A stretch of DNA of 64,000 nucleotides, from NCBI RefSeq assembly GCF_016586165.1, contig NZ_BCPR01000017.1, positions 1-64,000 of the forward strand, given 5' to 3'. Positions 25,866 to 37,500 of the stretch are shown here, piece after piece. The notes beneath the pieces were generated by a model, which was not told the DNA's origin, made no database searches, and saw nothing but the letters and a program-made list of their open reading frames with translations. Origin of the DNA: Dyella sp. EPa41. Lineage in GTDB: Bacteria > Pseudomonadota > Gammaproteobacteria > Xanthomonadales > Rhodanobacteraceae. Every line of letters starts with the position of its first letter. Within the stretch, counting starts at the first letter, position 1. A program made the translations under genes and the position numbers.

Positions 25866-26965
25866 GACGGCGCTTCGTCGGGCGTGGCCAGATGGGCCGG
25901 CGTGGGATGGTTGATCAGACCCGGCATGGTCAGCATGGCCGCGAACCAGCGCTTGCCGATATAGCGTTCCACCGCCAGGCGATAGAGCGAATAGCGATTC
26001 GCCGCAGGTTGCGGGTTGGTGCCGCTGATATAGCTGCAGGCCACGTCGAAACCGGCGTTGCGCGTCACCTCGATCACCTGGCGGTCGAACGCGCGATTGC
26101 TGCCCACCGGGTAGGACATCAGCAGCGACATCGGACCCAGTTCGCGCAAGAGCGCGTCGCGCGAGTCGCGCACTTCGCGCTCGAGCTCGTCCAGGGGCAG
26201 CTTGGACAGCATCCAGTGATTCACGCCGTGCGAGCCGATCTCCAGCCCCGCGGCGTGCATCTCGCGCAGCTGGTCCCAGGTCATCGGGCGGCAGTCCGCG
26301 GGCACGGCGGCGTCGGAGGGCATGCGCCATTCCTTTTCCAGGCGGCGGATCATGCCGGCCTGCGCGAGCGCGCTGATTTCCTTCATGTGGTCGAGCACGC
26401 TGGTCGCGAGCGCGCGGCGCGCGGCGCGGCCCACCGGCATCGGCATATCCATGCCAAGCTCCGGCAGCTCCAGCCGCGTGGCGCCGGTCATCAGGATCAT
26501 GTGCACCAGCCAGTCGTAGGCGTACGGGCGCCCGCTGTCGATATGGCCGGTGGAAACGAAGAACGTCGCCGGAATGCCCAGCTCCTGCAGGATCGGGAAG
26601 ACGACGTGATAGTTGTCGTCGTAGCCGTCGTCGAAGGTGATCACCACCGTGTCCGGCGGCAGCGCGTGGCCGGCGTCGATCGCCGCGGCCACATCCGAAA
26701 GACGCATCGGGCGATAGCGTTCCTTCACCAGCAGCATTTGCTCGCGAAAGCCCTCGGGCGTCGCGCTGATCAGCTCCAGGTCGAAGTCGTAGCTGTCCGG
26801 ATCGGGCAGCGGCATCACCCGGTGGTAGGCGAGGATGCGCAAGTCCTTGTGCCACCATGAGCGCACGCGCTGGAGCGGGTTCAACAACCCGGCGCTGTAG
26901 CAGAACTCCCCCAGCTTCTCGCGAATGCCGGCGGGCTTCACGTCGTGCGGCAACTCACTCACCAT
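25853..26965 (-). CDS. Polysaccharide deacetylase family protein, XrtA-locus type
   Basis: 370-residue NodB-related protein, longer than the deacetylase at 16516. The core LRILAYHRVMP and VVITFDDGYDDNYHVVFPIL give motif 1. IGSHGVNHWMLSKL holds the metal-binding His pair, and MSYPVGSNRAF resembles motif 3 of the YadE/PgaB-like group. Insertions around residues 150-230 are helical. No signal peptide is seen. It probably deacetylates the EPS repeat unit. Start ATG 26965 overlaps the GT2 stop by seven bases. Confidence 0.87.
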   Translation of the reverse strand: MVSELPHDVKPAGIREKLGEFCYSAGLLNPLQRVRSWWHKDLRILAYHRVMPLPDPDSYDFDLELISATPEGFREQMLLVKERYRPMRLSDVAAAIDAGHALPPDTVVITFDDGYDDNYHVVFPILQELGIPATFFVSTGHIDSGRPYAYDWLVHMILMTGATRLELPELGMDMPMPVGRAARRALATSVLDHMKEISALAQAGMIRRLEKEWRMPSDAAVPADCRPMTWDQLREMHAAGLEIGSHGVNHWMLSKLPLDELEREVRDSRDALLRELGPMSLLMSYPVGSNRAFDRQVIEVTRNAGFDVACSYISGTNPQPAANRYSLYRLAVERYIGKRWFAAMLTMPGLINHPTPAHLATPDEAPSCSH

Positions 26966-28089
26966 GGATGCTCCCCTCGGCTGCGGGCGAAGGCGATCGA
27001 GGCCTGGGCCGCGTACAGGTTGAGATAGAAGAACGCCACCATCAGCCGCACCGGCAGCCAGCGTCCGGCGTGCGGCCGAAGCCGCTCCATCGGCACCAGC
27101 GCCATGGCCAGCAGCAAGGCGGCCAGAACGGCGGCGTAGGCCTGGTGGTGGCGCGCCAGGAAGGCGGAGGACAACAGCAAGGACAGCAGCAACCAGGGCG
27201 CCAGCAGGCGCAGCAGCTTGTGGCTGACGAACTGGAACCACAGCGGATTGCGCGACGGCGACAGCAGCCAGGGCGCGAGGTCCATCAGCTGGAAGCAACC
27301 GATGCTGGCGCGCAGGCGGCGCGGCTGCTCGGCCAAGGGATCCTGCGCGGGCTCGCCCCACACCACCGCGCGTGGCTCGAACACCACGCGATGGCCGGCC
27401 GCCGCCACGCGCATCGGCAGCAGCACGTCGTCCAGCAGCGTATCGGGCGGCAGGGGCTGGAACAGTTCGCGGCGTACCGCATACAGCGCGGTGCTCGCGC
27501 CTACCGCCGAGCCGCCGCGGCTTTCCTGCGTGCGAATGAACTTCTCGTAGCGCCAGTAGGCGCTTACCCCCTGGGCAAAGGCGCTGTGCACGTTCTCCAG
27601 GTCGAGGCTGCCGCTGACCACGCCCACGCGAGGGTCGCCGAGATTGCCCACCAGTTCGCGCAACGCCAAAGGCGAGAGCTTGTGCTGCACATCGGTCATC
27701 AGCAGCACCTCGCCGCGCGCCGTGGCGACCGCGTCGTTGAGGCACAGCGCCTTGCCGCGCGGCACTGGAAACTCCATCACGCGCGCGCGCGGGTCGTGGC
27801 CGTGGCGGACCAGGGCTGCCGTGCGATCGGTGCAGCCATCGCAGGCCACGATGATCTCGAGGTACTCGGGCGGATAGTCCAGCGCGCGCAGGTTCTTCAG
27901 TTTCGAACGGATATGGCGCACGCCATCGCGCACCACGATGATCACCGACACGGTGGGCAGGTACGACTGCTTCTGCACCGGCTTCGGCAACAGTCGCGCC
28001 CACAGCCACGCGAGCAACGGATAGCCCACGTAGATGTAGAGCAGCGCCCAGAAGCTGCCCCAGCACACGAGGTACGCGATGGTCGTCAT
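26959..28089 (-). CDS. Membrane-bound family 2 glycosyltransferase
   Basis: 376-residue processive-type or membrane GT2. One N-terminal helix (about residues 4-22) precedes the GT-A domain with TVSVIIVVRDGVRHI, IIVACDGCTDRTA and LLMTDVQHKLS (DxD equivalent, here TDVQ), then LLDDVLLPM and a QPRRLRAS segment that corresponds to QxxRW. Three C-terminal helices follow. It may add a sugar to the lipid-linked unit. It begins 21 bases after the NRPS stop, which places the NRPS and this EPS enzyme on one message. Confidence 0.88.
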   Translation of the reverse strand: MTTIAYLVCWGSFWALLYIYVGYPLLAWLWARLLPKPVQKQSYLPTVSVIIVVRDGVRHIRSKLKNLRALDYPPEYLEIIVACDGCTDRTAALVRHGHDPRARVMEFPVPRGKALCLNDAVATARGEVLLMTDVQHKLSPLALRELVGNLGDPRVGVVSGSLDLENVHSAFAQGVSAYWRYEKFIRTQESRGGSAVGASTALYAVRRELFQPLPPDTLLDDVLLPMRVAAAGHRVVFEPRAVVWGEPAQDPLAEQPRRLRASIGCFQLMDLAPWLLSPSRNPLWFQFVSHKLLRLLAPWLLLSLLLSSAFLARHHQAYAAVLAALLLAMALVPMERLRPHAGRWLPVRLMVAFFYLNLYAAQASIAFARSRGEHPW

Positions 28090-28110
28090 GCCGGCTCCCC
28101 CGAGGGCATG

Positions 28111-31100
28111 TCAACGCCGTCCGAACAGTTGGCGCAGGCGTCCGCCCAGCGAAGCCGTCTTGCCCGGCTCCGTGAGATCGCCTTCGGGCAGCGCCGCGGC
28201 AAGCGTCGCCAGCGGACTGGTGGCCACGTCCAGCAGATTGAGCTTGACGCCGGTTTCCCGCTTTACGCGCGTGACCATTTCGATCGCCAGCAGCGAGTGG
28301 CCGCCGATATCGAAGAAGTTGTCGCTGGCGCGCACATCGTCCGCCCCGACCAGCTCGCACCACACCGCACCCAGGTAACGCTCGCGCGCATCCTCGCTGA
28401 GGCTGACGCCCGGCTCCGCTTCGTCGCTGTGCGGCATGGCGTTGAGTGACGGCGCGGGCAGGGCCTTGCGGTCGGTCTTGCCGTTGGGCGTGCGCGGCAG
28501 CGCGGACAGCTTCACGAAGTGCTGGGGTTGCATGTAGACGGGCAGGCGGGCGGCGAGCCGGGCGCGCAACCTTGGCCACAGGAGCTCTTCGTCTTCGCTG
28601 CAGACGGCGTAGAGCACCAGGCGCTCGTCGTTCGCCCCGATCTCGCGCATCACCACCACGCAATCGGTCACGGCGGGCTCCATGCGGGCGACCGCCTCGA
28701 TTTCGCCCGGCTCGATGCGGAAGCCACGCAGCTTCACCTGGAAATCCAGTCGGCCCATGTGCTCCAGTGTTCCGTTCGCCAGCCAGCGACCGCGGTCGCC
28801 CGTGCGATAGATGCGCGCGCCGGGCGTGTTGCCGAAGGGGTCGATGGGGAAGCGTTCGGCGGTGAGTTCCTCGCGATGCAGATAGCCCAGCGCCACGCCA
28901 TCGCCGCCGATCCAGATCTCGCCGGGCACGCCGATCGGACAGGGTTGGCCGTGTTCGTCGACGATCCATACGCGGGTGTTGGCGATCGGCGTGCCGATGG
29001 AAATGCCGCGGCCGGGGTGTTCCACGCGCCAGCAGGTGGACCACACCGTCGTTTCGGTAGGGCCGTACATGTTCCACACCTCGCAGCCGCGAGCGATCAG
29101 CAGGGCCGCCAGGTCCGCCGACAACGGCTCGCCGCCGCACAGCGCGCGGAAACCCGGCGGCGGTTGCCACGGCGTCTGCAGCAGCATGCGCCAGGTGACC
29201 GGCGTGGCTTGCATGATGGTCGCGCCATGCCCGGCCAGCAGCTGGTTGAGCGCGTCGCCATCCACGGACTCGTCGCGCGTGGCAAGGACCACCTGCGCAC
29301 CGACGCTGAGCGGACCAAACAGCTCCAGCACGGCGATGTCGAAGGACAGCGTGGTGACCGCGAGCAGGCGATCGTTGCTCTCAAGTCCCGGACGCGCTGC
29401 CATGCCCGTGAGGAAGTTCACTACCGCGCGGTGCGGAATCGCCACGCCCTTGGGGCGGCCGGTGGAACCGGAGGTGTAGATGACATAGGCGGTCGAGTGG
29501 CCGTCGAGCGCAGGATCGGCCGGAAGACGCGTCACCGGCGCGGCATCCAGTTCATCGGCGCACTCGTCGAGCAGCAGTTTCGCGCACGGGCTCTCGCTGA
29601 AACGGCCCGCCGTGGCGGATTCGGCCACCAGCATGGCCAGGTTGGCGTCCTGGACCATGTAGGCCAGGCGATCCGGCGGAAACTCGGGGTCGAGCGGCAC
29701 ATAGCCCGCGCCGGTCTTCAGCACGGCCAGCAGGGTCGCGACCATGTCGGTACTGCGCGTGAGCGAAACACCGACCAGAGCGCCGTGCGCGACGCCACGC
29801 ACGCGCAGCGCATGCGCAATGCGGTTGGCGCGGGCATCGAGCTGGCGATAGTCGAGCACGCGGTTGCCGCAGCGGATCGCCGTACGCGACGGCGCGCGGT
29901 CGCATTGGGTCTCGATCAACGCATGCAGCGGCAGCGCCGGTACGTCGAGGCGGGTTTCGTTCCACTGTCGCAGCGCGTCCCGCTGTGAGGCCGGCAGCAT
30001 GTCGAGGCGGGAAACCGATGTGGCGGGATCGGCCAGCGCCGAGGCGAGCAGCGTCTCGTAGCTGTCGCGAAAGCGGGCCGCGGTCGATGCATCGAGGATG
30101 TCGGTGTTGTAGGTGATGCCGCCGAGCAGGCCGTGTTCCTGTTCGAGGAACCACAGGCCGATATCGTCCGCCGCACCGCGCTGGAACACCGGCAGGTGTT
30201 CGTGCGCGAGATCGCCCCACGAAACGATGCGGCGGCGCGCGTCCTGGAAGGAGAACATCGCCTGGTAGATCGGTGGACGGCTTTCGTCGCGGGCCACGCC
30301 GAGCGAGAAGACCAGCTGTTCGAACGGCACGTCGGGATGCGCAAACGCATCCAGCACGACCCGGCGCACCTGCTTCACCACCTCGAGGAACGGCGCCTCG
30401 GGGTCCACCGTCAGGCGCAGCGGCAGCGCATTGACGAACAGGCCCATGATGCCTTCCGTTTCCACCCGGTCACGTCCGCGCACCGGTGTGCCGACGACGA
30501 GGTCGCGCTGGCCACTCAGGCGATGCAGCAGCACGTAGTAGGTCGCCAGCAACACCATGAACGAGGTCGCCTCGGCGCGTTGCGCGAGCGCGTGTACCGC
30601 AGCGGCGCGCTCGGCCGGAATGCGCACCCATTCGGTGGCGCCCGCGCCGGACATGCGCGCGGGACGCGGGCGGTCGGCGGGTAGCTCCAGCGGTTCCAGC
30701 GCACCGTCCAGCGTCTTCATCCAATGCGCGAGCTGTTGTTGCACGGTGGCGCGGCGCATGCGGTCGCGATGCCAGGCGGAAAAATCGGCGTATTCCACCG
30801 GCAGCGGCGCGAGCGCGGTCGATGCCTCGCCCGCGCAGCGCGCGACATAGGCTTTCGACAGGTCTTCATAGAGCAGGTCGAACGACCAGCCGTCCCAGAT
30901 GATGTGGTGGGCCATGAAGTACAGCACGTGGTCCTGTTCGCCGAGGCGGAACAGCCGCGCGCGGAACAGCGGTGGTTGGGACAGATCGAAGGGACGGGCG
31001 ATATCGGCTTCCAGCTCGCGCATCAAGGCGGGCAGGCGGTCGTCGGCGGGCAGGGCCGAGAGATCCTCTACCGGCAGCGCCAGCGCGATGTCCGCGTGGA

Positions 31101-34100
31101 TGCGCTGCATCCCTGCGACCTCGCCGGCTTCGATCGAGGTGCGCAGCACCGGCTGGCGTTGCACCACGTCGCCCATGGCCTGCTGGAATGCGGCGACGTT
31201 CATGGGGCCGCGCAGGCGGTGTGCCGACGGCGTGTTGTAGACCACGCGACCCGGATGCAGCTGCTCCAGGTACCACAGGCGTTGTTGCATGGACGACAGC
31301 GGCGCCTGCCCGCGTTGGGCGAGACGCGGGATCTCGTCGTTGGCTGCGGGAGCCGACACGCCGCGCTCGCTGTCGATGGCCTCGGCCAATCCTTCGATGG
31401 TGGGCGCATCGAACAGCGTGCGGAAGGACAGCGCGATGCCGAACTCGCGGTTCAGCCGCGCGGTGAGCTGCGCGGCCAGCAGCGAGTGGCCGCCGAGGGC
31501 GAAGAAGTTGTCGCGCGCATCCAGGTCGGGCAAGGCCAGCACCGCCTCCATGGCGGCGGCGACGCGCTGCTCCGTCCCGGTCTGCGGCGCGCGGCGTTCG
31601 CGGCGAGCGGGTGCCGCGGGCTGCGATGGTGCGGGCAGCGACTTGCGGTCGATCTTGCCGTTCGGCAGCAGCGGGATGGCATCCATTGCCACGAAATGCT
31701 GCGGGACCATGTAATCGGGCAGGCGCTGGCGCAGGCGGGGACACAGGTCGACCTGTTCGAGATCGATACCTTCGCTGGGCACGACATAGGCCACCAGGCG
31801 CACGTCGCCGGGACGATCCTCGCGCGCCATGACCACGGCGCGCGCCACTTCAGGCAGATCCGCCAGGGCCGCTTCGATCTCGCCGAGCTCGATGCGGTAA
31901 CCGCGGATCTTCACCTGGAAGTCGAGGCGGCCGCGGTGCTCCAGCTCGCCGCTGGCCAGCCAACGGCCACGGTCGCCGGTGCGATAGAAGCGCGCCTGCG
32001 AGTCACCCGTGAAGGGATCGGGCAGGAAGCGCTCCACGTTGAGTTCTGGCCGGTTGAGATAGCCGAGCGTGACGCCGTCGCCGCCGATATAGATTTCGCC
32101 GGGCATGCCCAGCGGGCAGGGCGCACCGTGCTCGTCCAGGACATGCACGGTGGTGTTGGCGATCGGGTGTCCGATCGTGATGCCGTCACGCGGATCGTGT
32201 ACGCGCCACAGCGTGGACCACACCGTGGTTTCGGTCGGACCGTAGGCATTCCACAACTCACCGCCACAGGCCAGCAGCGACTCGGCCAGGTCGAGCGGCA
32301 GCGGTTCGCCGCCGGCGATGGCCTTGAAGCCCGCTCGCCCCGCCCAGCCCGATTCCAGCAGTACGCGCCAGCCGGCCGGCGTCGCCTGCATCATCGTGGC
32401 CCCGCTCTGCTCGACCAGCCGGCGCAGGGCGGTGCCGTCGCGCACCTCGTCATGGGTCGCCAGCACGATGGCGGCGCCGACGCTGAGCGGCAGCATCAGT
32501 TCCAGGAACGCGATGTCGAAGGACAGCGTGGTGACCGCGACCAGGCGATCGTCTTCGACGATGCCCGGCTCGCGCTGCATGCTGCTGATGAAATTGGAGG
32601 CGGCGCGATGCGGCACGCGCACGCCCTTGGGCTTGCCGGTGGAGCCGGAGGTGTAGATGACATACGCCGGCGACTCCGGCGTGGCGGAGCGTTCGTCGCG
32701 CGGCAGGCGCGTTTCGCTGGCGGCATCGATCCGCGCGGCGTCGCGCCCGAGCGAAAGCACCTGGCTTGCCGGGAAGTCGAACACCGACGCGGCCTCGTCA
32801 TCGACGATGAGCGCGGCCAGGGCGGCGTCCCGCGCCATGAAGCCGAGGCGTTCCGGTGGAAAGCCGGGGTCGAGCGGCACGTAGCCGGCGCCGGACTTCA
32901 GCACCGCGAGCAGCGAAGCCAGCATGTCCGTGCTGCGCGCCAGCGAAAGGCCGACCAGGCTGCCCCGGCCCACGCCGCGTTCGCGCAGCACGTGGGCCAT
33001 GCGGTTCGCGCGTGCCTCCAGCTGCGCATAGGACAACGGCTGCGCGCCGGCCACGGCGGTGCGCGCAGGCGCGCGATCCGCCTGCGCCTCGAAGTATTCA
33101 TGGGCAAGGCGGTCCGCAGGGTAGGGCGTGCGTTGGGGCTGCAGCGAGTGCAGCGCGGCAAGCGCGCAGTCGGAGACGAGGGCGAGCGTGCCGCCCGCAA
33201 CCTCCGGTGCTTCCGCCGCGTTTCGCAACAACGTGGCATACGCATCGAGCCAGGCGTGCACCGTGGCGGCGTCGAACAGATCCGCGTTGTATTGGCATTC
33301 CAGCCGCAGGCCGTGCGGCAGCTGCACGGCATTCACGAACAGCTCGAAGTTCTCGAATGCGCGCGGCACGCCCGCGAACTCGAACGAAAGCCCGGGAAAG
33401 CCGAGCGTGCGCTCATCCAGTGCCTGGTCGAGATTGAACAGCACGCTCGCCAGCGGCAGGCGGCCCGGATCGCGCGGCAGGGCAAGGCGGGCAAGCAGGC
33501 TGCCGATGGTGTACTGCTGGTGATCGAAGGCATCGAGCAGATCGCCACGCACCTTGGCGAGGCTTTCGGCAAAGGGGGCCGCCGTGTCGATCGACAGGCG
33601 CAGCGGCAGCACGTTGACGCAATGTCCCACCAGGCCATGGTGGCCACCGGCGGCCTGGCCGGCGGATGGAATGCCGATCACGACGTCGTCCTGCCCGCTC
33701 AGCCGTTGCAGCAAGAGGCCAAAGGCAGCGAGCAACGTGGCATACAGGCTGGCGCCGCGCTGGGCGCCGGTGCGCTTCACGGCGGCGACCAGCGACGCGT
33801 CGAGCAGCAGGTCCTCGCGCCGGGATGCGAACGTGCGCTGGCGGGGGCGCGGGTAATCGGTCGGCAGGTCGAGCGAGGGCGCCGCGTCGGCGAACCGCTT
33901 CATCCAATAGGCTTCGGCGTCACGCCCCTCCTGGCTCTGCCCGTGCGCCGCCTCGGCCAATGCGTAGTCGGTGAACGGGTCCGCTGGCGGCAACTCGCCG
34001 CCAACGCCCAGCTGTTGCGCATACAGCGCCGCGAGATCCCGCACGATCACGCCGAATGACCAGCCATCGCACACGATGTGATGCGCGGTGAACACCAGCA

Positions 34101-34563
34101 GGTGCTCGTCGCCCGACAGTCGCAGCAATTGCGTGCGCACCAGCGGGCCGGCTTCCAGGTCGAACGGCTCGGTGACCACGCGCTGCAGCGTCGCGTCGAT
34201 CTCCTCCTGCTGCTCGTCGGGACCGAGCCAGGAGAGATCGCGCAGCGGGCATTCGAGCGATTGCCGCGCGGCAATGCACAGTTCGCTGCCGTCCTTGCCG
34301 AAGGTGGCGCGCAGCGCCTCGTGACGGTCCGTCAACTGCTGCAGTGCCGTCTGCAACGCGGCGGCATTGAGCTCACCGTGCAGGCGCAGCGTGGCCGACT
34401 CGTTGTAGGCCAGCGATGCGTGGGGCTCCAGCGTGGACGCAAGCCACACCTCGCGTTGCGGCGCGGTGGCGGGCACCACCCGTTCCAGCGTGGCGCCGGC
34501 AAACGGATCGTAATCGACGGCAACCGCCTCGCCGCCGCCGACGGCCGGCTCGTTCGGGTTCAT
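28111..34563 (-). CDS. Two-module NRPS (C-A-T-C-A-T), no thioesterase
   Basis: 2150-residue nonribosomal peptide synthetase. C1 (about 30-450) has intact HHIVCDG and opens like C domains that follow aminotransferase modules (YNESATLRL). A1 (about 470-990) has YTSGSTGKPKG near 634; T1 carries GGHSLLA near 1025. C2 (about 1080-1500) has HHIIWDG. A2 (about 1520-2020) has YTSGSTGRPKG near 1694; T2 carries GGHSLLA near 2088. The protein stops 60 residues later with no TE, reductase or C domain. By eye the specificity codes read D-I-L-A-I-G-A-V-W-K (A1) and D-I-L-V-L-G-M-V-W-K (A2), close to glycine-type codes; this is a weak prediction. The start overlaps the PKS stop by four bases, so it acts directly after that protein. 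Confidence 0.93.
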   Translation of the reverse strand: MNPNEPAVGGGEAVAVDYDPFAGATLERVVPATAPQREVWLASTLEPHASLAYNESATLRLHGELNAAALQTALQQLTDRHEALRATFGKDGSELCIAARQSLECPLRDLSWLGPDEQQEEIDATLQRVVTEPFDLEAGPLVRTQLLRLSGDEHLLVFTAHHIVCDGWSFGVIVRDLAALYAQQLGVGGELPPADPFTDYALAEAAHGQSQEGRDAEAYWMKRFADAAPSLDLPTDYPRPRQRTFASRREDLLLDASLVAAVKRTGAQRGASLYATLLAAFGLLLQRLSGQDDVVIGIPSAGQAAGGHHGLVGHCVNVLPLRLSIDTAAPFAESLAKVRGDLLDAFDHQQYTIGSLLARLALPRDPGRLPLASVLFNLDQALDERTLGFPGLSFEFAGVPRAFENFELFVNAVQLPHGLRLECQYNADLFDAATVHAWLDAYATLLRNAAEAPEVAGGTLALVSDCALAALHSLQPQRTPYPADRLAHEYFEAQADRAPARTAVAGAQPLSYAQLEARANRMAHVLRERGVGRGSLVGLSLARSTDMLASLLAVLKSGAGYVPLDPGFPPERLGFMARDAALAALIVDDEAASVFDFPASQVLSLGRDAARIDAASETRLPRDERSATPESPAYVIYTSGSTGKPKGVRVPHRAASNFISSMQREPGIVEDDRLVAVTTLSFDIAFLELMLPLSVGAAIVLATHDEVRDGTALRRLVEQSGATMMQATPAGWRVLLESGWAGRAGFKAIAGGEPLPLDLAESLLACGGELWNAYGPTETTVWSTLWRVHDPRDGITIGHPIANTTVHVLDEHGAPCPLGMPGEIYIGGDGVTLGYLNRPELNVERFLPDPFTGDSQARFYRTGDRGRWLASGELEHRGRLDFQVKIRGYRIELGEIEAALADLPEVARAVVMAREDRPGDVRLVAYVVPSEGIDLEQVDLCPRLRQRLPDYMVPQHFVAMDAIPLLPNGKIDRKSLPAPSQPAAPARRERRAPQTGTEQRVAAAMEAVLALPDLDARDNFFALGGHSLLAAQLTARLNREFGIALSFRTLFDAPTIEGLAEAIDSERGVSAPAANDEIPRLAQRGQAPLSSMQQRLWYLEQLHPGRVVYNTPSAHRLRGPMNVAAFQQAMGDVVQRQPVLRTSIEAGEVAGMQRIHADIALALPVEDLSALPADDRLPALMRELEADIARPFDLSQPPLFRARLFRLGEQDHVLYFMAHHIIWDGWSFDLLYEDLSKAYVARCAGEASTALAPLPVEYADFSAWHRDRMRRATVQQQLAHWMKTLDGALEPLELPADRPRPARMSGAGATEWVRIPAERAAAVHALAQRAEATSFMVLLATYYVLLHRLSGQRDLVVGTPVRGRDRVETEGIMGLFVNALPLRLTVDPEAPFLEVVKQVRRVVLDAFAHPDVPFEQLVFSLGVARDESRPPIYQAMFSFQDARRRIVSWGDLAHEHLPVFQRGAADDIGLWFLEQEHGLLGGITYNTDILDASTAARFRDSYETLLASALADPATSVSRLDMLPASQRDALRQWNETRLDVPALPLHALIETQCDRAPSRTAIRCGNRVLDYRQLDARANRIAHALRVRGVAHGALVGVSLTRSTDMVATLLAVLKTGAGYVPLDPEFPPDRLAYMVQDANLAMLVAESATAGRFSESPCAKLLLDECADELDAAPVTRLPADPALDGHSTAYVIYTSGSTGRPKGVAIPHRAVVNFLTGMAARPGLESNDRLLAVTTLSFDIAVLELFGPLSVGAQVVLATRDESVDGDALNQLLAGHGATIMQATPVTWRMLLQTPWQPPPGFRALCGGEPLSADLAALLIARGCEVWNMYGPTETTVWSTCWRVEHPGRGISIGTPIANTRVWIVDEHGQPCPIGVPGEIWIGGDGVALGYLHREELTAERFPIDPFGNTPGARIYRTGDRGRWLANGTLEHMGRLDFQVKLRGFRIEPGEIEAVARMEPAVTDCVVVMREIGANDERLVLYAVCSEDEELLWPRLRARLAARLPVYMQPQHFVKLSALPRTPNGKTDRKALPAPSLNAMPHSDEAEPGVSLSEDARERYLGAVWCELVGADDVRASDNFFDIGGHSLLAIEMVTRVKRETGVKLNLLDVATSPLATLAAALPEGDLTEPGKTASLGGRLRQLFGRR

Positions 34564-37500
34564 GCGTTGACCCTCATGTACTTGCCGGGTGCGTCGGGGT
34601 TTGGCACGAACCACGCGGGATTGCCTTCCTGGTCCTTGCCCAGGCGCGCGCCGACCACCGGTGGGCGGCTGGCGTCGAAGGCAAGCGCTTCGACCTGCTT
34701 GTTGCGCGGCAGGAATTCCGCTTCCTGCATTTCCAGCACCGAGTCCTTGAAGGCCTTGGCGATGGCCTGGAAATCCTGCTCGGAGTGCGAGGTGGTGAAG
34801 AAGCAGGGGAAGTTGTCCAGCAGGTGGATGCCGCGACTGCGCATCATGGCGAACAGCAGGTCCTGCAGCGGATGGTCTTCGGTGAAGCTGGTCTTCCACA
34901 CCGAGGAGAAGTGCACCAGCTGGATCGGCGCACCGACGCTGGCGCAGAACGCGTTGAGCTCGTCCATCAGCAGGCTGGTGCGGGCATTCAGGCGCTCCTG
35001 CAGGGCCGCGCCATTCGCCTTCAGGTGATTGAGCACGGCATGCGCCGCGGCCAGCGCCAGCGGATGGCGCACGAAGGTGCCGGCGAAATAGGTGACGCCC
35101 ACGGTGGGAATCGATGCGTCGCCGTACTGCCAGCCGCCGCCGTCCAGCGCGTCCATGTAGCGTCGCTTGCCGGCGATCACGCCGATCGGGAAGCCGCCAC
35201 CCACCACCTTGCCATAGGAGGCGAGGTCAGCGTCGATGCCGAGCACGTGCTGCGCGCCGCGCGGATGCGAGCGGAAGCCGGTGACGACCTCATCGAAGAT
35301 CAGCAGCGCGCCGGCATCGGCGGTGATGGCGCGCAGCTCCTTGAGGAAGTCGCGTGGCTGGAAGTCCGGCCGGCGGCTCTGCACCGGTTCCACCAGCACC
35401 GCGGCGATGCTGGAGGCGCGCTCGCGGATGATCTGCAGCGATTCGGGCGTGCCGTAGTCCAGCACCAGCACGTTCTCCGACGTGTTGCGCAGGATGCCCG
35501 GCGCCGCCGGCACCGAACGCAGCTTCTTGCTGCCGCGCACGATCACTTCGTCGAAAATGCCGTGGTAGGAGCCGGTGAAGATCACCAGCGTGTCGCGGCC
35601 CGTCACCGTGCGCGCGATGCGGATGGCGCCCATCACCGCTTCGGAACCCGTGTTGCACAGGCCTGCGCGATCGAAGCCGGTGAGCTCGCAGACCTGTTCG
35701 GCAACCTCGCCGGCCAATGGATGCTGCGGGCCGATCTCGTAACCGGCATCGAGCTGGCGGCGCACGGCGTCGAGCACGAAATCCGGCTGCCAGCCGAACA
35801 GGTTCATGCCGAAGCCATTGAGCGCATCGACGTACTCGTTGCCGTCCAGGTCCCAGACCTTGGAACCCTTCGAGCGGTTCACCACGACCTGGTAGATCAT
35901 TTCCTTCAGCAGCGGACGGAAGCCGTTCACCACGCGCGGATCGGCGAGATGGTCGCGATGACGCGCGGTGTATTCCTTGGATGCACGCGTACGGTCGATG
36001 TAGCGGCGCATGAACGCTTCCAGGCGCGCGCGCTGGCGATCGGTCAGTTCCGTCTGCGTGGAATGAATGCGCGCGATGGCGCCGAAGGCCTTCTTCACGT
36101 CGTAGGTGGTGTGCGCGAGCGCAGCCTCTTCGTCTGGCTGGCTGGTCGCTGCCGGCGACGCGGGAGCGGCGGCGGGCACTGGCTGCATCTGTGCGGCCGG
36201 CGCGGATTGGGCCGGCGCGGCGACGGCGGGCGCGACGCCCATCGACGATGCCGCGAGCAGCGCCAATTGCTGCTGCATGATCTGCATCTGCTGCTGGATC
36301 AGGTCCTGCACCACGTTGCCGGTCGCAGCGATGGCCATGGCCGGCATGGCGGTGGCTTGCACCGTGGCGGCGGCGGTGGCGACGGCCGGGGCAGGCGCAG
36401 CCGGTGCGGCCTCCGGCGGAAGCATCTGGTCGATGTGCATGGCAAGGCGCTCGAAGGAGGAGAACGACTCCATCAGTTCGCGGAAGGTGATCTTCAGCGA
36501 GAAGGTCTTCTGCAGTTGCAGCGCGACCTGGGTGAGGGCGAGCGAGTCGAGGCCCAGCTCGACGAAGCCGGAGGTGGGATCCATGCCCTGCAACTCGGTG
36601 CCCGAGACATCCTCGAACAGTTCGACGAGTTGGTTGACCAGGCGGGCCTGGCGGGCCGAGCCGGCATTGGCTCCGGTAACGTTGGCTTCCATGACGGGCT
36701 CCACGACTGGTGCGGAAGAAGAGGCAAAAAGAGGTACGACGTTGTCAGGCGCGCTGTTCGCCGCGGGGGCTGCCACGCCGGCCGGCGCGGCGGCCTCGAC
36801 CCAGTGGCGCTTGCGTTCGAACGGATAGGTGGGAAGGCGCACGCGGCGACGGCGCTGGCGGCGATCCAGTGAACACACGGCCACGGGCAGGCCCGCGCAC
36901 CACAGCTGGCCCATCGCCGCGATCCACGCGGCACGCTCCGCAGCCGGTGCGTCGGCAACGCTGGCGACGACCAGGTGCGGACGACTGCCCGCATGCTGGC
37001 GAGCCAGCGTGGTGAGTGCGTTGCGTGGACCCACTTCGAGGAAGATGTGCGTGGGTTGGTCGAGCAGCCGCTGCAGGGCCGGCGAGAAGCGCACCGTGCC
37101 GCGGAGATGGCGCGTCCAGTAATCGGGCGAGATGGCCTCTTCGTCGCGCAGCGGTTCGCCGGTCAACGTGGAGACGATGGGAATGGCCGGTGCCGACAAC
37201 GCCACGCGCAGCACTTCCTCGCGGAACGGTTCGAGCACCGGATCCATCATCGCGGAGTGGAACGCATGCGAGGTCTGCAGCAGGCGGCAGGCAACGCCTT
37301 CAGCCTCGAGCTGCGTGCGGAACGCCTCGACGTGGCCGATCTCACCGCTGACCACGCTCGCCGTCGGGCTGTTTTCCGCGGCGAGCTGCAGATGGCCGGG
37401 AAGGCGCGGCAGCAGCTGCTCGGCGGCAAGGCGGACGGACAGCATCGCGCCGGCCGGCATGGCCTGCATCAGGCGGCCGCGACGCGCCACCAGGCGGGCG

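Noticed and set aside
30724-34059. A 1111-codon open frame on the plus strand, and a similar one at 38286-40787
   Set aside because: Both are antisense shadows of the NRPS and PKS genes; the sense strand carries all recognised catalytic motifs.
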